Positions 1-7,855 of a stretch of DNA of 64,000 nucleotides are shown here, one piece after another. A program made the position numbers and the translations under genes. Under the pieces are notes generated by a model. That model was not told where the DNA came from and ran no database searches. It saw only the letters and a list, made by a program, of their open reading frames with translations. How positions within the stretch are numbered: the stretch's first letter is position 1; each line of letters opens with the position of its first letter. The DNA is from Microbacterium pumilum (GTDB taxonomy: Bacteria; Actinomycetota; Actinomycetes; Actinomycetales; Microbacteriaceae): positions 3,100,001 to 3,164,000 of the forward strand of contig NZ_BAAAOH010000001.1 in the NCBI RefSeq assembly GCF_039530225.1. Reading direction: 5' to 3'.

Positions 1-318
1 GGTGGTCACGCACCGTCGCTCGAGACAGCCGCGGGTCGCCTCGAACTGCGCAGCACCGGCGCGGTGCTCGACGGCTCACACATCCCGTTGTCACGCACGG
101 GCGTCGACCTCCTCGCCGCGCTCTTCGATGCCGCCGGCGGGGTCGTCTCGCGGACCCGCCTGCAGAGCACGCTGCCGCGTTCGGGCGAGAACACCCATGC
201 GATCGAGATGGCGGTCGCCCGCGTGCGTGAGGCGATCGGCGCGCCGGAGCTCATCAAGACCGTTGTGAAGCGCGGGTATCGCCTGAACGTGATCGAGCCG
301 GCCGACGCAGCGGTCTGA
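1..318 (+). CDS. Winged-helix C-terminal part of a uroporphyrinogen-III synthase-like / OmpR-type regulator (5' truncated)
   Basis: Only the last 105 residues are in the window; the reading frame is open to base 1. The visible part reads as an OmpR/PhoB-type winged-helix DNA-binding domain: a stretch resembling 'R-x-x-x-D-L-L-A-A-L' (recognition of the first helix), then 'GGVVSRTRL', a helix with 'AIEMAVARVREAIGAPE' and the closing wing 'IKTVVKRGYRL', which is the hallmark end of this fold. In actinobacteria such a domain is often fused to a HemD-like uroporphyrinogen-III synthase and lies beside nitrate or nitrite assimilation genes, as here (narK-nasB-nasA start 850 bases away). It could instead be an ordinary response regulator; the missing N-terminus decides. 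It ends 9 bases from the convergent trmD. Confidence 0.6.
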   Translation, partial: GGHAPSLETAAGRLELRSTGAVLDGSHIPLSRTGVDLLAALFDAAGGVVSRTRLQSTLPRSGENTHAIEMAVARVREAIGAPELIKTVVKRGYRLNVIEPADAAV

Positions 319-327
319 GCACCCGCT

Positions 328-1005
328 TCAGGGCAGCAGGTCGGGCCGGTGCAGCCTGGTGCGCTCCAGACTCTGCTCCTGTCGCCACGTGGCGATCGCA
401 CCGTGATTGCCGCTGAGCAGGACCGGTGGCACCTCGAGGTCGCGCCAGGTGGGCGGCTTCGTATAGCTCGGATATTCCAGCAGCCCGTCTTCGTGGGACT
501 CCTCGACGAGGCTCTCCGGATTGCCCACGACGCCAGGGACGAGCCTCGACACCGCCTCCACGATCGCCATCGCCGCGACCTCGCCCCCGTTCAGCACGTA
601 GTCGCCGAGGCTGACGAGCCGTACCCGCCGCCGTGCCGAGAAGTGGTCCACCACCCGCTGGTCGATGCCCTCGTAGCGTCCGCACGCGAACACCAGGTGG
701 CGCTCCTCGGCGAGTTCGCGCGCCATCCGCTGCGAGAAGGTCTCACCGGCAGGAGACGGCACGAGCAGGACCGACTCCGAGGTGAGCAGCCCGTCGAGAG
801 CCTCACCCCATGGCTCCGGCTTCATCACCATGCCCGCCCCACCGCCGTACGGGGTGTCATCCACGGTGCGATGGCGATCGTGGGTCCAGTCGCGCAGATC
901 ATGGACGTGCATGTCCAGGATGCCGCGGTCCCGTGCCTTGCCGATGAGCGAGACATCGAGCACATCGAAGAACGCCGGGAAGATCGTGACGATGTCGATG
1001 CGCAT
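328..1005 (-). CDS. trmD: tRNA (guanine-N1)-methyltransferase
   Basis: TrmD methylates guanine 37 at N1 next to the anticodon of tRNAs reading CNN codons, which prevents +1 frameshifting; it uses S-adenosylmethionine through a SPOUT trefoil knot. The 225-residue protein begins with the conserved '[10 protein letters not shown]' and carries the knot segments '[10 protein letters not shown]' and '[11 protein letters not shown]', followed by 'LVPGVVGN'. The start at 1005 is chosen because it places the family N-terminus at residue 1; an in-frame ATG at 1023 would add six residues. In most actinobacteria trmD directly follows rimM; here rimM is 5.3 kb away, separated by opposite-strand nitrate genes, so trmD must have its own promoter in the 1006-1171 gap shared with narK. 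Confidence 0.95.
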   Translation of the reverse strand: MRIDIVTIFPAFFDVLDVSLIGKARDRGILDMHVHDLRDWTHDRHRTVDDTPYGGGAGMVMKPEPWGEALDGLLTSESVLLVPSPAGETFSQRMARELAEERHLVFACGRYEGIDQRVVDHFSARRRVRLVSLGDYVLNGGEVAAMAIVEAVSRLVPGVVGNPESLVEESHEDGLLEYPSYTKPPTWRDLEVPPVLLSGNHGAIATWRQEQSLERTRLHRPDLLP

Positions 1006-1031
1006 GGGTTCGAGTGTAGGCATCCGGTCAT

Positions 1032-1047
1032 GTTTCGGCCGTGTGAC
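1032..1047. promoter_or_regulatory. Putative GlnR-type box upstream of the nitrate cluster
   Basis: GTTTC at 1032-1036 and GTGAC at 1043-1047 are separated by exactly six bases. This is the reverse complement arrangement of the actinobacterial GlnR half-sites GTNAC-n6-GAAAC. Further GTGAC words sit at 1077-1081 and 1088-1092, again with 11-base periodicity. The position, 125 bases ahead of the narK start, suits nitrogen-responsive control of nitrate assimilation, a known GlnR target in Streptomyces and mycobacteria. Binding is inferred from pattern only; short words of this kind also occur by chance. Confidence 0.45.
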
Positions 1048-1171
1048 GGAGACCTAACCGACCCCCGTCTCCGCCCGTGACCACCCGGTGACGCAGGGTT
1101 TACGCCCAGGGGCCAGGCACCGAAACACCCCGGACATAGCTTCGAGCCAGGATCAGCTACGAGGAGGCGCC

Positions 1172-2593
1172 ATGAGCACGACCGTCACATCGTCCGGCAC
1201 GGATGTCGCAGCACCGGCATCCGGCGTCTCATCAGTCGTCCTGACCAGGCGACGCGGTCGCTGGGTCGACGGCTGGAATCCCGAGGACGCGCACTTCTGG
1301 GTATCCGAGGGGCGAGGCATCGCGCGCCGCAACCTCCGCTGGTCGATCTTCGCGGAGTTCCTCGGGTTCATCATCTGGCAGCTGTGGAGCATCGTCGTCG
1401 TCATGCTCCCGGCCGCGGGGTTCGAGCTGTCGAGTTCTCAGCTGTTCTGGCTCATCTCGCTGCCGAGTCTCGTCGGCGCCACCTTGCGCTTCCCCTACAC
1501 GTTCATGGTCGCGATCTTCGGCGGTCGCAACTGGACCATCATCTCAGCGGGCCTCCTGCTCGTCCCCGCGACGCTCCTCGGCATCGTCGTATCCAATCCC
1601 GACACGCCGTTCGGAGTCTTGCTGCTCGTCGCGGCGCTCGGTGGCGTCGGCGGCGGCAACTTCGCCAGTTCGATGGCGAACATCACGTACTTCTTCCCGC
1701 AGAAGGAGAAGGGCTGGGCGCTGGGCCTCAACGCCGCGGGCGGAAACCTCGGCACCGCGGTGGCTCAGTTCGCGGTCCCGATCGTCGTGACGATCGGCGC
1801 GGGCGCAACCCTCAACATCGCGCTGGCTGGCTGGATGTGGATCCCGCTGATCCTCGTCGCGATGTGGGGTGCCTGGCGTTACATGGACAACCTCTCCTCA
1901 GCCAAGGCCGATTTCGCAGGCTCTGCTGCGGCGCTGCGAGAGCCGCACCTGTGGCTGATGGCACTTCTCTACATCGGCACGTTCGGATCCTTCATCGGAT
2001 TCGCAAGCGTCTTCCCGAAGCTCATCGCCGATCAGTTTCCCGCCTTCTCGACGATCCAGATCGGGCAGGCGGCCGTGTCGCTCGCATTCCTCGGTGCTCT
2101 CGTGGGCTCACTCGCGCGCCCCTACGGTGGACGGCTTGCGGATAGGTTCGGCGGGGCCCGCGTCACCGTCGGAGCGTTCGCGGTGATGGCACTCGGTGCG
2201 CTGGCGCTGGTGACGGTCATGCCGATGCAGAGCTTCTGGGCCTTCCTCGGCTGCTTCCTCGTGCTCTTCGCCGCCACCGGGGTGGGCAACGGCTCGACGT
2301 ATCGCATGATCCCGAGCATCTTCGCGGCGCGGGGCATCGCGACCCGTGCCCTGCCAGGCACTCCGGCGGGTGTCAAGGTGCAGCGAAAGGCTGCGGCGGC
2401 ACTCGGCCTCGTCTCCGCGATCGGCGCGTACGGCGGGTTCCTCGTTCCGCAGGTGCTCAACGCCTCGCAGCTGGCGACCGGTGGGTACACCGCAGCGTTC
2501 TACGGCTTCGTGATCGCGTACGTCGGACTGATGGTCCTGACCGTCCTCGTCTACGTCGTGCCACGGCGGTCGCTCGCAGGGCAGCGGATCTGA
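1172..2593 (+). CDS. narK: Nitrate/nitrite MFS transporter (NarK/NasA type)
   Basis: A 473-residue major facilitator with about twelve hydrophobic segments that should import nitrate (possibly exchanging nitrite) across the cytoplasmic membrane. Family signs are the glycine-rich nitrate signature 'GGVGGGNFASSMANI' and a second one near 'ATGVGNGSTYRMIP', plus the loop 'RPYGGRLADRFGG'. The ATG at 1172 is chosen over an upstream in-frame GTG because it is preceded by GAGGAGG five bases away. It is the first gene of a three-gene + strand cluster: the FAD/Fe-S reductase subunit starts 5 bases after its stop and the molybdenum nitrate reductase follows. A GlnR-like box lies upstream. Confidence 0.92.
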   Translation: MSTTVTSSGTDVAAPASGVSSVVLTRRRGRWVDGWNPEDAHFWVSEGRGIARRNLRWSIFAEFLGFIIWQLWSIVVVMLPAAGFELSSSQLFWLISLPSLVGATLRFPYTFMVAIFGGRNWTIISAGLLLVPATLLGIVVSNPDTPFGVLLLVAALGGVGGGNFASSMANITYFFPQKEKGWALGLNAAGGNLGTAVAQFAVPIVVTIGAGATLNIALAGWMWIPLILVAMWGAWRYMDNLSSAKADFAGSAAALREPHLWLMALLYIGTFGSFIGFASVFPKLIADQFPAFSTIQIGQAAVSLAFLGALVGSLARPYGGRLADRFGGARVTVGAFAVMALGALALVTVMPMQSFWAFLGCFLVLFAATGVGNGSTYRMIPSIFAARGIATRALPGTPAGVKVQRKAAAALGLVSAIGAYGGFLVPQVLNASQLATGGYTAAFYGFVIAYVGLMVLTVLVYVVPRRSLAGQRI

Positions 2594-2598
2594 CGCCG

Positions 2599-4161
2599 AT
2601 GACCCACCGCCCGTCGCTCCGCGTCGTCCTCGTCGGCTTCGGCCCCGTGGGGGCCCGATTCGCCGAAGAGCTGTTGCCCTCGGTGGCGGCCGGTGAGGTG
2701 GCCCTGACCGTGGTCGGGGCGGAGCGGTGCGACCCGTACAACCGGGTCATGGTCGCCGAGTATGCGGTCGGCGAAGCCGAGCGGGATGAGCTCGAGCTCG
2801 TCGACTCGGAGTCCCTGACAGTCGCGGGGGCCGTCATCCGCACCGGTGAACATGTCGTCGCGATCGATTCGGCCGAACGTTGCGTGCGACTGGACGACGG
2901 CTCGACTGTTCCATATGACCGGCTCGTCCTCGCGACGGGTGCGCGGTCGCGGGTCCCCGTGCTCGATGGTCTGGAGCACACCTCCCCTTCCTTCGCCGGC
3001 CATGACGGCGGGCTCACCGCCGGTGTGTGCGCGCTCCGAACGGTCGACGACGCGCAGCGGGTGCGCGAAGTCGTAGAGGGCGGCGGACGCGTCGTCGTGC
3101 TCGGGGCCGGTGTGCTGGGCATCGAGCTCGGGATGCTGCTGGCGAAGGCCGGCGCGTCACCGAGTATCGCCCACTTCGGCCCCATCCCCATGCCCCGCCA
3201 GCTCGATCGGGCCTCGGCCGCGATCCTCGCCGCCGCGCTCGAGGCCGCGGGGCTCCACGTCATCCCGCACACCCGCGCCGAAGTGATCGTGGTGCGTGTC
3301 GACGAGGACGGCGAGCGACGATTCCACGCCCTCGTGAGCTCTGACGGACGGGTGACCGAAGGCGACCTGCTCGTGCTGTCGTGCGGAGTCGGGGCACGCA
3401 CGGAGCTCGCCACCGACGCCGGGCTCCGCGTGGGCGCGGGCATCCTCGTCGACGATCGCCTTCGAACGTGGACGGATCCGTCGATCCACGCGATCGGTGA
3501 CTGCGCCCAGATCGCCGATCCAGCGCTTCATCTCCACGACCCATCCGTTCCCGGCGGGCCGAGCGGCCTCATCGGTCCCGGCTGGCGGCAGGCGGAGTGG
3601 CTCGCGCAGTCGCTTCTGTCCGAGCTGCGAGGCGAGGCGATCGGCGCATGCGAAGAGGAGCTGCCGGGTGTCGTACTGCTGAAAGCGGATGGCGTCGATC
3701 TCATCTCCGCCGGAGACGTCTCGGCTGAGCCCTTCACCCCGGTGCCACGGGGCGAGGTCGCACCCGGTGTGGCGGTGTGGGCCGATCCGGAGCACGGCAC
3801 CTATACGAAGATGGTCACGCGGGAAGGCGTACTCACCGGATTCGTGAGTGTCGGGATGCCACGCACCGCCGCCGAGCTGAGCGTGCTGTACACGCGGCGC
3901 GCCGAGCTTCCGGCCGACCGGTCCCTGCTGCTGCGCCTGGACGCCGCCGATGACGCGGCACCGCGACTCACCGGACGTGACGCGCCCGTCTGCATGTGCA
4001 ACGCGGTGGCGGCGGGAACGATCGAGGACGCGATCGCGGATGGCTGTGTCACCGTCGGCGAAGTCGGCGCGTGCACGCGGGCCGGGACCGGCTGCGGCGG
4101 GTGCCGCGCCCGCATCTCAGACATGATCGCGGCCTCCGCACGTGAGGTGGCGCCGACGTGA
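2599..4161 (+). CDS. nasB: FAD/NAD(P)-dependent oxidoreductase with BFD-type [2Fe-2S] domain; nitrate reductase electron-transfer subunit (NasB-like)
   Basis: A 520-residue flavoprotein matching the N-terminal part of NirB-type nitrite reductases. It has a first dinucleotide-binding motif 'GFGPVG' near residue 12, a second 'GAGVLGIELG' near residue 174, and 'AIGDC' typical of FAD-binding reductases. The C-terminus is a bacterioferritin-associated-ferredoxin-like domain with Cys465, Cys467, Cys499 and Cys502 as likely [2Fe-2S] ligands. It lacks the sulfite/nitrite reductase siroheme half, so it is not a nitrite reductase itself. Together with the overlapping downstream molybdoenzyme, the likely job is passing electrons from NAD(P)H to assimilatory nitrate reductase, as NasB does in Bacillus and Amycolatopsis-type systems. 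Its stop overlaps the next start by 4 bases, suggesting translational coupling. Confidence 0.85.
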   Translation: MTHRPSLRVVLVGFGPVGARFAEELLPSVAAGEVALTVVGAERCDPYNRVMVAEYAVGEAERDELELVDSESLTVAGAVIRTGEHVVAIDSAERCVRLDDGSTVPYDRLVLATGARSRVPVLDGLEHTSPSFAGHDGGLTAGVCALRTVDDAQRVREVVEGGGRVVVLGAGVLGIELGMLLAKAGASPSIAHFGPIPMPRQLDRASAAILAAALEAAGLHVIPHTRAEVIVVRVDEDGERRFHALVSSDGRVTEGDLLVLSCGVGARTELATDAGLRVGAGILVDDRLRTWTDPSIHAIGDCAQIADPALHLHDPSVPGGPSGLIGPGWRQAEWLAQSLLSELRGEAIGACEEELPGVVLLKADGVDLISAGDVSAEPFTPVPRGEVAPGVAVWADPEHGTYTKMVTREGVLTGFVSVGMPRTAAELSVLYTRRAELPADRSLLLRLDAADDAAPRLTGRDAPVCMCNAVAAGTIEDAIADGCVTVGEVGACTRAGTGCGGCRARISDMIAASAREVAPT

Positions 4162-6251
4162 CGACCGCGACCCACTGCCCCTACTGCGCGCTCCAGTGCG
4201 CCATGGCGTTGACGCCGACGGCCGGTGCACGTCTGTCGGTGGAGGTTTCGGGGCGTGATTTCCCCACCAACCGGGGTGGGCTGTGTAAGAAGGGGTGGAC
4301 CTCAGCCGAGCTGCTCGCCTCGCCGGATCGCCTCACGACGCCGCTGAGCCGCGGCGACGATGGCGAACTGCACCCGATCGAGTGGGATGCCGCACTCGAT
4401 CGCCTCGCGGACGAATTACGCCGTCTCCGCATCGAGCACGGCTCGGATGCGGTGGGGGTGTTCGGCGGTGGCGGACTCACGAATGAGAAGGCGTACCAGT
4501 TGGGCAAGTTCGCCCGGATCGCGCTGGGTACGTCGCGCATCGATTACAACGGTCGCTTCTGCATGTCGTCGGCTGCCGCCGCCGCGAATCGCGCGTTCGG
4601 CATCGACCGGGGGCTCCCCTTTCCCCTCACCGACCTCGACACCGCCGACACCGTGATGCTGCTCGGCTCGAACGTCGGCGACACGATGCCGCCGTTCCTC
4701 TCGCACCTGCAGAGCGCGCGTGCGGCAGGCGGGCTGATCGTCGTCGACCCGCGGCGCAGCACGACCGCACGACTCACGGACGAGGGCGCCGGCATCCACG
4801 TCCAGGCCGTGCCCGGAACGGATCTCGCGCTCCTCCTCGGGATCGCGCACGTCGTGCTCGCGGAGCGGCTCCACGACGCGCCGTATCTCGAGGAACGCAC
4901 CGTGGGGCTCGCGAGCCTGCGCCGCTCGGTCTCGGCGTGGTGGCCAGAGCGCACCCAGTCGGTCACCGGGGTCCCGGCGGCGACTATCCGCCAGCTCGCG
5001 CGCCGACTCGCCGCGGGGCGGTCGGTCTACATCCTCACCGGACGGGGTGTCGAGCAGCACGCCGACGGCACCGACACCGCGACCGCCGCGATCAACCTCG
5101 CGCTGCTGCTCGGCCTTCCGGGCACTCCCGGCAACGGATACGGCACGCTCACAGGTCAAGGCAATGGTCAGGGCGGCCGTGAGCATGGGCAGAAATGCGA
5201 TCAGCTCCCCGGCTATCGCAAGATCACCGACGCCGCAGCTCGTGCGCACGTCGCATCCGTCTGGGGCGTCGCCCCGGATCTGATTCCCGGTCCCGGAATC
5301 CCGGCTGTGCAGCTGCTGCAGTCAGCCGGGATGCCGGGTGGCGTGCGTGCTCTGATGGTGCACGGGTCGAATGTCGTGGTTTCGGCACCGAACGTGCAGA
5401 CGGTGCGTGATGCGCTGGCGCGCCTCGACCTCCTCGTGGTGTGCGACTTCTTCCTCTCCGAGACGGCGCGTATCGCCGATCTGGTCCTGCCCGTACTGCA
5501 GTGGGCTGAGGAGGAGGGCACGATGACGAACCTCGAGGGTCGAGTGCTCCGCCGTCGCCGTGCCGTCGACCCGCCCGCCGGCGCGCGCAGCGAGCTGTGG
5601 ATCATGGCCGAGCTCGCACGGCGGCTCGACGCGCCTGGCGAGTGGAGCACGATTCCGGCGGCCGTCTTCGATGAGCTCGCTCGCGCCTCAGCCGGCGGCT
5701 TGGCCGACTACTCCGGGCTGAGCCACGCCCTGCTCGACGAAGAGGTCGAGGCGCACTGGCCGTATCCCGTCGGCAGCACGGGGACTCCGCGCCTGTTCCA
5801 GGACCGGTTCGCGCACGGCGACGGGCGCGCCCGACTCATCGCGGTGCGGGCTCGCGACCACCATGAGGTTCCCCATGCTGCCGAGCTCACGCTGATAACG
5901 GGACGACTGCTTGCGCACTATCAGAGCGGTACGCAGACACGACGGGTGCCGGAACTCGCTGCCGCCCATCCGGAGCTCGTGGCGCAGATCCACCCCACCA
6001 CCGCCAAGGATCGCGGACTGGATGACGGGGGGACCGTCCGGCTCTCGAACGCGCGCGGAAGCATCGACGCCCGCGTGGGCCTGAGCTCGGACATCCGGCT
6101 CGACACGGTCTTCCTGCCGTTCCACTACGGTGACGAAAGGAGCGCCAACCTTCTCACGAGCGACGCACTCGACCCGATCTCGTCGATGCCGGAGTTCAAG
6201 ACCGCGGTCGTGCGGGCTGAGAACGTCGTCACCACCGCGCACACGGCCTGA
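4158..6251 (+). CDS. nasA: Assimilatory nitrate reductase, molybdopterin catalytic subunit
   Basis: A 697-residue bis-MGD molybdoenzyme of the DMSO reductase family that reduces nitrate to nitrite in the cytoplasm. The N-terminus has the [4Fe-4S] ligands Cys7, Cys10, Cys14 and Cys43, followed by the molybdopterin oxidoreductase domain ('NGRFCMSSA', 'GSNVGDTMP', 'GTLTGQGNGQGGREHGQK') and, from about residue 570, a molydopterin dinucleotide-binding domain ('TGRLLAHYQSGTQTRR', 'PFHYGD'). No TAT signal is visible, consistent with the cytoplasmic assimilatory type. The GTG start at 4158 overlaps nasB by 4 bases. No nitrite reductase or molybdenum cofactor genes lie in the window. The gene ends 61 bases from the convergent rimM. 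Confidence 0.93.
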   Translation: MTTATHCPYCALQCAMALTPTAGARLSVEVSGRDFPTNRGGLCKKGWTSAELLASPDRLTTPLSRGDDGELHPIEWDAALDRLADELRRLRIEHGSDAVGVFGGGGLTNEKAYQLGKFARIALGTSRIDYNGRFCMSSAAAAANRAFGIDRGLPFPLTDLDTADTVMLLGSNVGDTMPPFLSHLQSARAAGGLIVVDPRRSTTARLTDEGAGIHVQAVPGTDLALLLGIAHVVLAERLHDAPYLEERTVGLASLRRSVSAWWPERTQSVTGVPAATIRQLARRLAAGRSVYILTGRGVEQHADGTDTATAAINLALLLGLPGTPGNGYGTLTGQGNGQGGREHGQKCDQLPGYRKITDAAARAHVASVWGVAPDLIPGPGIPAVQLLQSAGMPGGVRALMVHGSNVVVSAPNVQTVRDALARLDLLVVCDFFLSETARIADLVLPVLQWAEEEGTMTNLEGRVLRRRRAVDPPAGARSELWIMAELARRLDAPGEWSTIPAAVFDELARASAGGLADYSGLSHALLDEEVEAHWPYPVGSTGTPRLFQDRFAHGDGRARLIAVRARDHHEVPHAAELTLITGRLLAHYQSGTQTRRVPELAAAHPELVAQIHPTTAKDRGLDDGGTVRLSNARGSIDARVGLSSDIRLDTVFLPFHYGDERSANLLTSDALDPISSMPEFKTAVVRAENVVTTAHTA

Positions 6252-6312
6252 TCCGAGGTGTGACGGGAAGCTGTCGGGTGATTCCAGGCGCCTGCCATCG
6301 GCGCGCCGTGCG

Positions 6313-6963
6313 TCAGTCGCCGGCTTCGGCCTCGGGGTCCGGCTCCGGTTCGTCGTCGCCGGTCAGCTCCTCGAAGAGCCCGGCGGGCGGGGTCACCACG
6401 ACACGGCCGCCTTCGATGTCGACCTCGGGCACGATCGCAGCGACGAACGGCACCAGCACCTCGGCGTCCGAACCTGTCGAAAGACGCACGATGAGCAGGT
6501 CCTGTGCCGGGAAGTGATCGACGCGGATGACGCGTCCGACGACCTCGCCGTCACGGACGACGTCCAGGCCGACGAGCTGGTGGTCGTACCAGGCATTGTC
6601 GTCCGGTGTCGTGGCTGCGGCATCCTGATCGATCCACAGGATCGCGCGCACGAGCTCCTCGGCGGCATCCCGGTCCTCCACGCCCTCGAAGAACGCCACC
6701 GGGTGGCTGTTCATCCAGCGGAATTCGCGGACCGTGAGCGGCTTGCCGTGCCACGGCGAGGACTCGGGCACCTGAAGCGTGAAGGTCGCGCCCGGCACGA
6801 AGCGCCCGTCGGGATCGTCGGTGTAGAGCTCGAGCTTGAGCGCGCCCTTGAGTCCGTGCGCCTTGACGAGCCGGCCGACGCGCAGCTGCGTCTTCGGGGA
6901 CGGGCGAGAGGTCTCAACCCGGTCCGGGTTGACGGCGTCCCCCGATGTGTCGGAGCCCGCCAC
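6313..6963 (-). CDS. rimM: Ribosome maturation factor RimM
   Basis: RimM assists 16S rRNA processing and assembly of the 30S head, contacting protein S19. The 216-residue protein shows the N-terminal barrel opening 'LRVGRLVKAHGLKGALKLE' (residues about 27-45) and the C-terminal PRC-barrel with 'WYDHQLVGLDV' and 'DLLIV', ending in 'LVPFVAAIVPEVDIEGGRVV'. A roughly 25-residue N-terminal extension and an acidic tail are typical of actinobacterial forms. It is the last gene of the tight rpsP-khpA-rimM unit (1 base after khpA). trmD, the usual next gene, is displaced by the nitrate cluster. Confidence 0.95.
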   Translation of the reverse strand: MAGSDTSGDAVNPDRVETSRPSPKTQLRVGRLVKAHGLKGALKLELYTDDPDGRFVPGATFTLQVPESSPWHGKPLTVREFRWMNSHPVAFFEGVEDRDAAEELVRAILWIDQDAAATTPDDNAWYDHQLVGLDVVRDGEVVGRVIRVDHFPAQDLLIVRLSTGSDAEVLVPFVAAIVPEVDIEGGRVVVTPPAGLFEELTGDDEPEPDPEAEAGD

Positions 6964-6964
6964 C

Positions 6965-7195
6965 TCAGTCGTCCGCGACGTCGACGCGGACGCGCCGCCC
7001 GTCGGCGAGCGCGCTGATGAGGGTGCGGAGCGCCTTGGCCGTGCGGCCGCCGCGCCCGATCACGCGACCCCGGTCATCGGCGTGCACGTGAACCTCGAGG
7101 ACGTCACCGCGAGGGGACGTGGACGAGTCGATGCGCACGTCGTCAGGGTGATCGACGATCCCCTTGACGACGTGCTCGAGTGCGGCGGCCAGCAA
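6965..7195 (-). CDS. khpA: KH-domain RNA-binding protein KhpA
   Basis: A 76-residue single KH domain protein with the RNA-binding GxxG loop seen in 'VIGRGGRTAKALR' (residues about 45-57). KhpA-type proteins bind RNA broadly, often with KhpB/Jag, and affect cell elongation and division in Gram-positive bacteria. In actinobacteria the gene sits invariably between rpsP and rimM, as here: 4 bases after rpsP and 1 base before rimM, implying one transcript. The size matches the family exactly. Confidence 0.92.
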   Translation of the reverse strand: MLAAALEHVVKGIVDHPDDVRIDSSTSPRGDVLEVHVHADDRGRVIGRGGRTAKALRTLISALADGRRVRVDVADD

Positions 7196-7199
7196 CGGA

Positions 7200-7616
7200 C
7201 TACGCTCCGGCGGACTCGGCCTCGTCGGCCGTGTCGGCGGCCTCGGCCGGAGCCTCGACCTTCTTCTCGGCCTTGGGCTTGACGACCGACTTCTTGGCAG
7301 CGTCGATCTCGAAGTCGGGCTTCGGCTCGGCGGTGCGCACGGTCGAGACGGCGTTCTTGTCGCCCTTGTAACGACCCCAGTCGCCGGTGAGCTTGAGCAG
7401 TGCGGTGACCTGCTCGGTCGGCTGTGCGCCGACGCCCAGCCAGTACTGCGCTCGCTCGGAGTCGACCTCGATCAGCGAGGGCTCCTCGGTGGGGTGGTAC
7501 TTGCCGATCTCCTCGATGACACGACCATCGCGCTTGGTGCGCGAGTCGGCGACGACGATGCGGTAGTACGGCGCACGGATCTTGCCCAGGCGCTTGAGAC
7601 GGATCTTGACAGCCAC
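7200..7616 (-). CDS. rpsP: 30S ribosomal protein S16
   Basis: S16 is an early-binding protein of the 30S body. The 138-residue product starts with the family signature '[12 protein letters not shown]' and '[10 protein letters not shown]', continues with '[10 protein letters not shown]' and '[11 protein letters not shown]', then carries an actinobacterial C-terminal extension rich in Ala, Glu and Lys (from about residue 95). It is the first gene of rpsP-khpA-rimM. The 239-base upstream gap is shared with the divergent ligase gene and holds an 8-base-pair hairpin (7713-7739) which would lie in the rpsP leader. Confidence 0.97.
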   Translation of the reverse strand: MAVKIRLKRLGKIRAPYYRIVVADSRTKRDGRVIEEIGKYHPTEEPSLIEVDSERAQYWLGVGAQPTEQVTALLKLTGDWGRYKGDKNAVSTVRTAEPKPDFEIDAAKKSVVKPKAEKKVEAPAEAADTADEAESAGA

Positions 7617-7712
7617 GATTCTCCTGAATGTGTGGAAGTGGACGAACTGGTCGCCTGGAGCGTGGGGTGCACACCCGGCGGAAGCTCTGAAGGAGGACCA
7701 CGATGCTGGATA

Positions 7713-7739
7713 GAGGGTCGAGCATCAGGTCCGACCCTC
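7713..7739. other. Perfect 8-bp inverted repeat in the rpsP / ybdK divergent gap
   Basis: GAGGGTCG at 7713-7720 and CGACCCTC at 7732-7739 form a perfect stem with an 11-base loop. Read on the minus strand it would fall in the rpsP 5' leader, about 100 bases ahead of the start; on the plus strand it is followed by a T-rich run. It could be a leader structure or a factor-binding palindrome. A GAAGGAGG sequence at 7688-7695 precedes an in-frame ATG at 7703, an alternative but unlikely start for the ligase gene. No clear promoter hexamers were recognised in the remainder of 7617-7855. Confidence 0.35.
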
Positions 7740-7855
7740 CATTCTTTCATACCGCAGGAGATCCCGCGAACCCCGCCCTCTCTCACATTGCTCCGGATGC
7801 CGCGAACCGGCCGACGCGGCGCCGGGTGCAGACATCCGCATGCCACAATGTGCCC

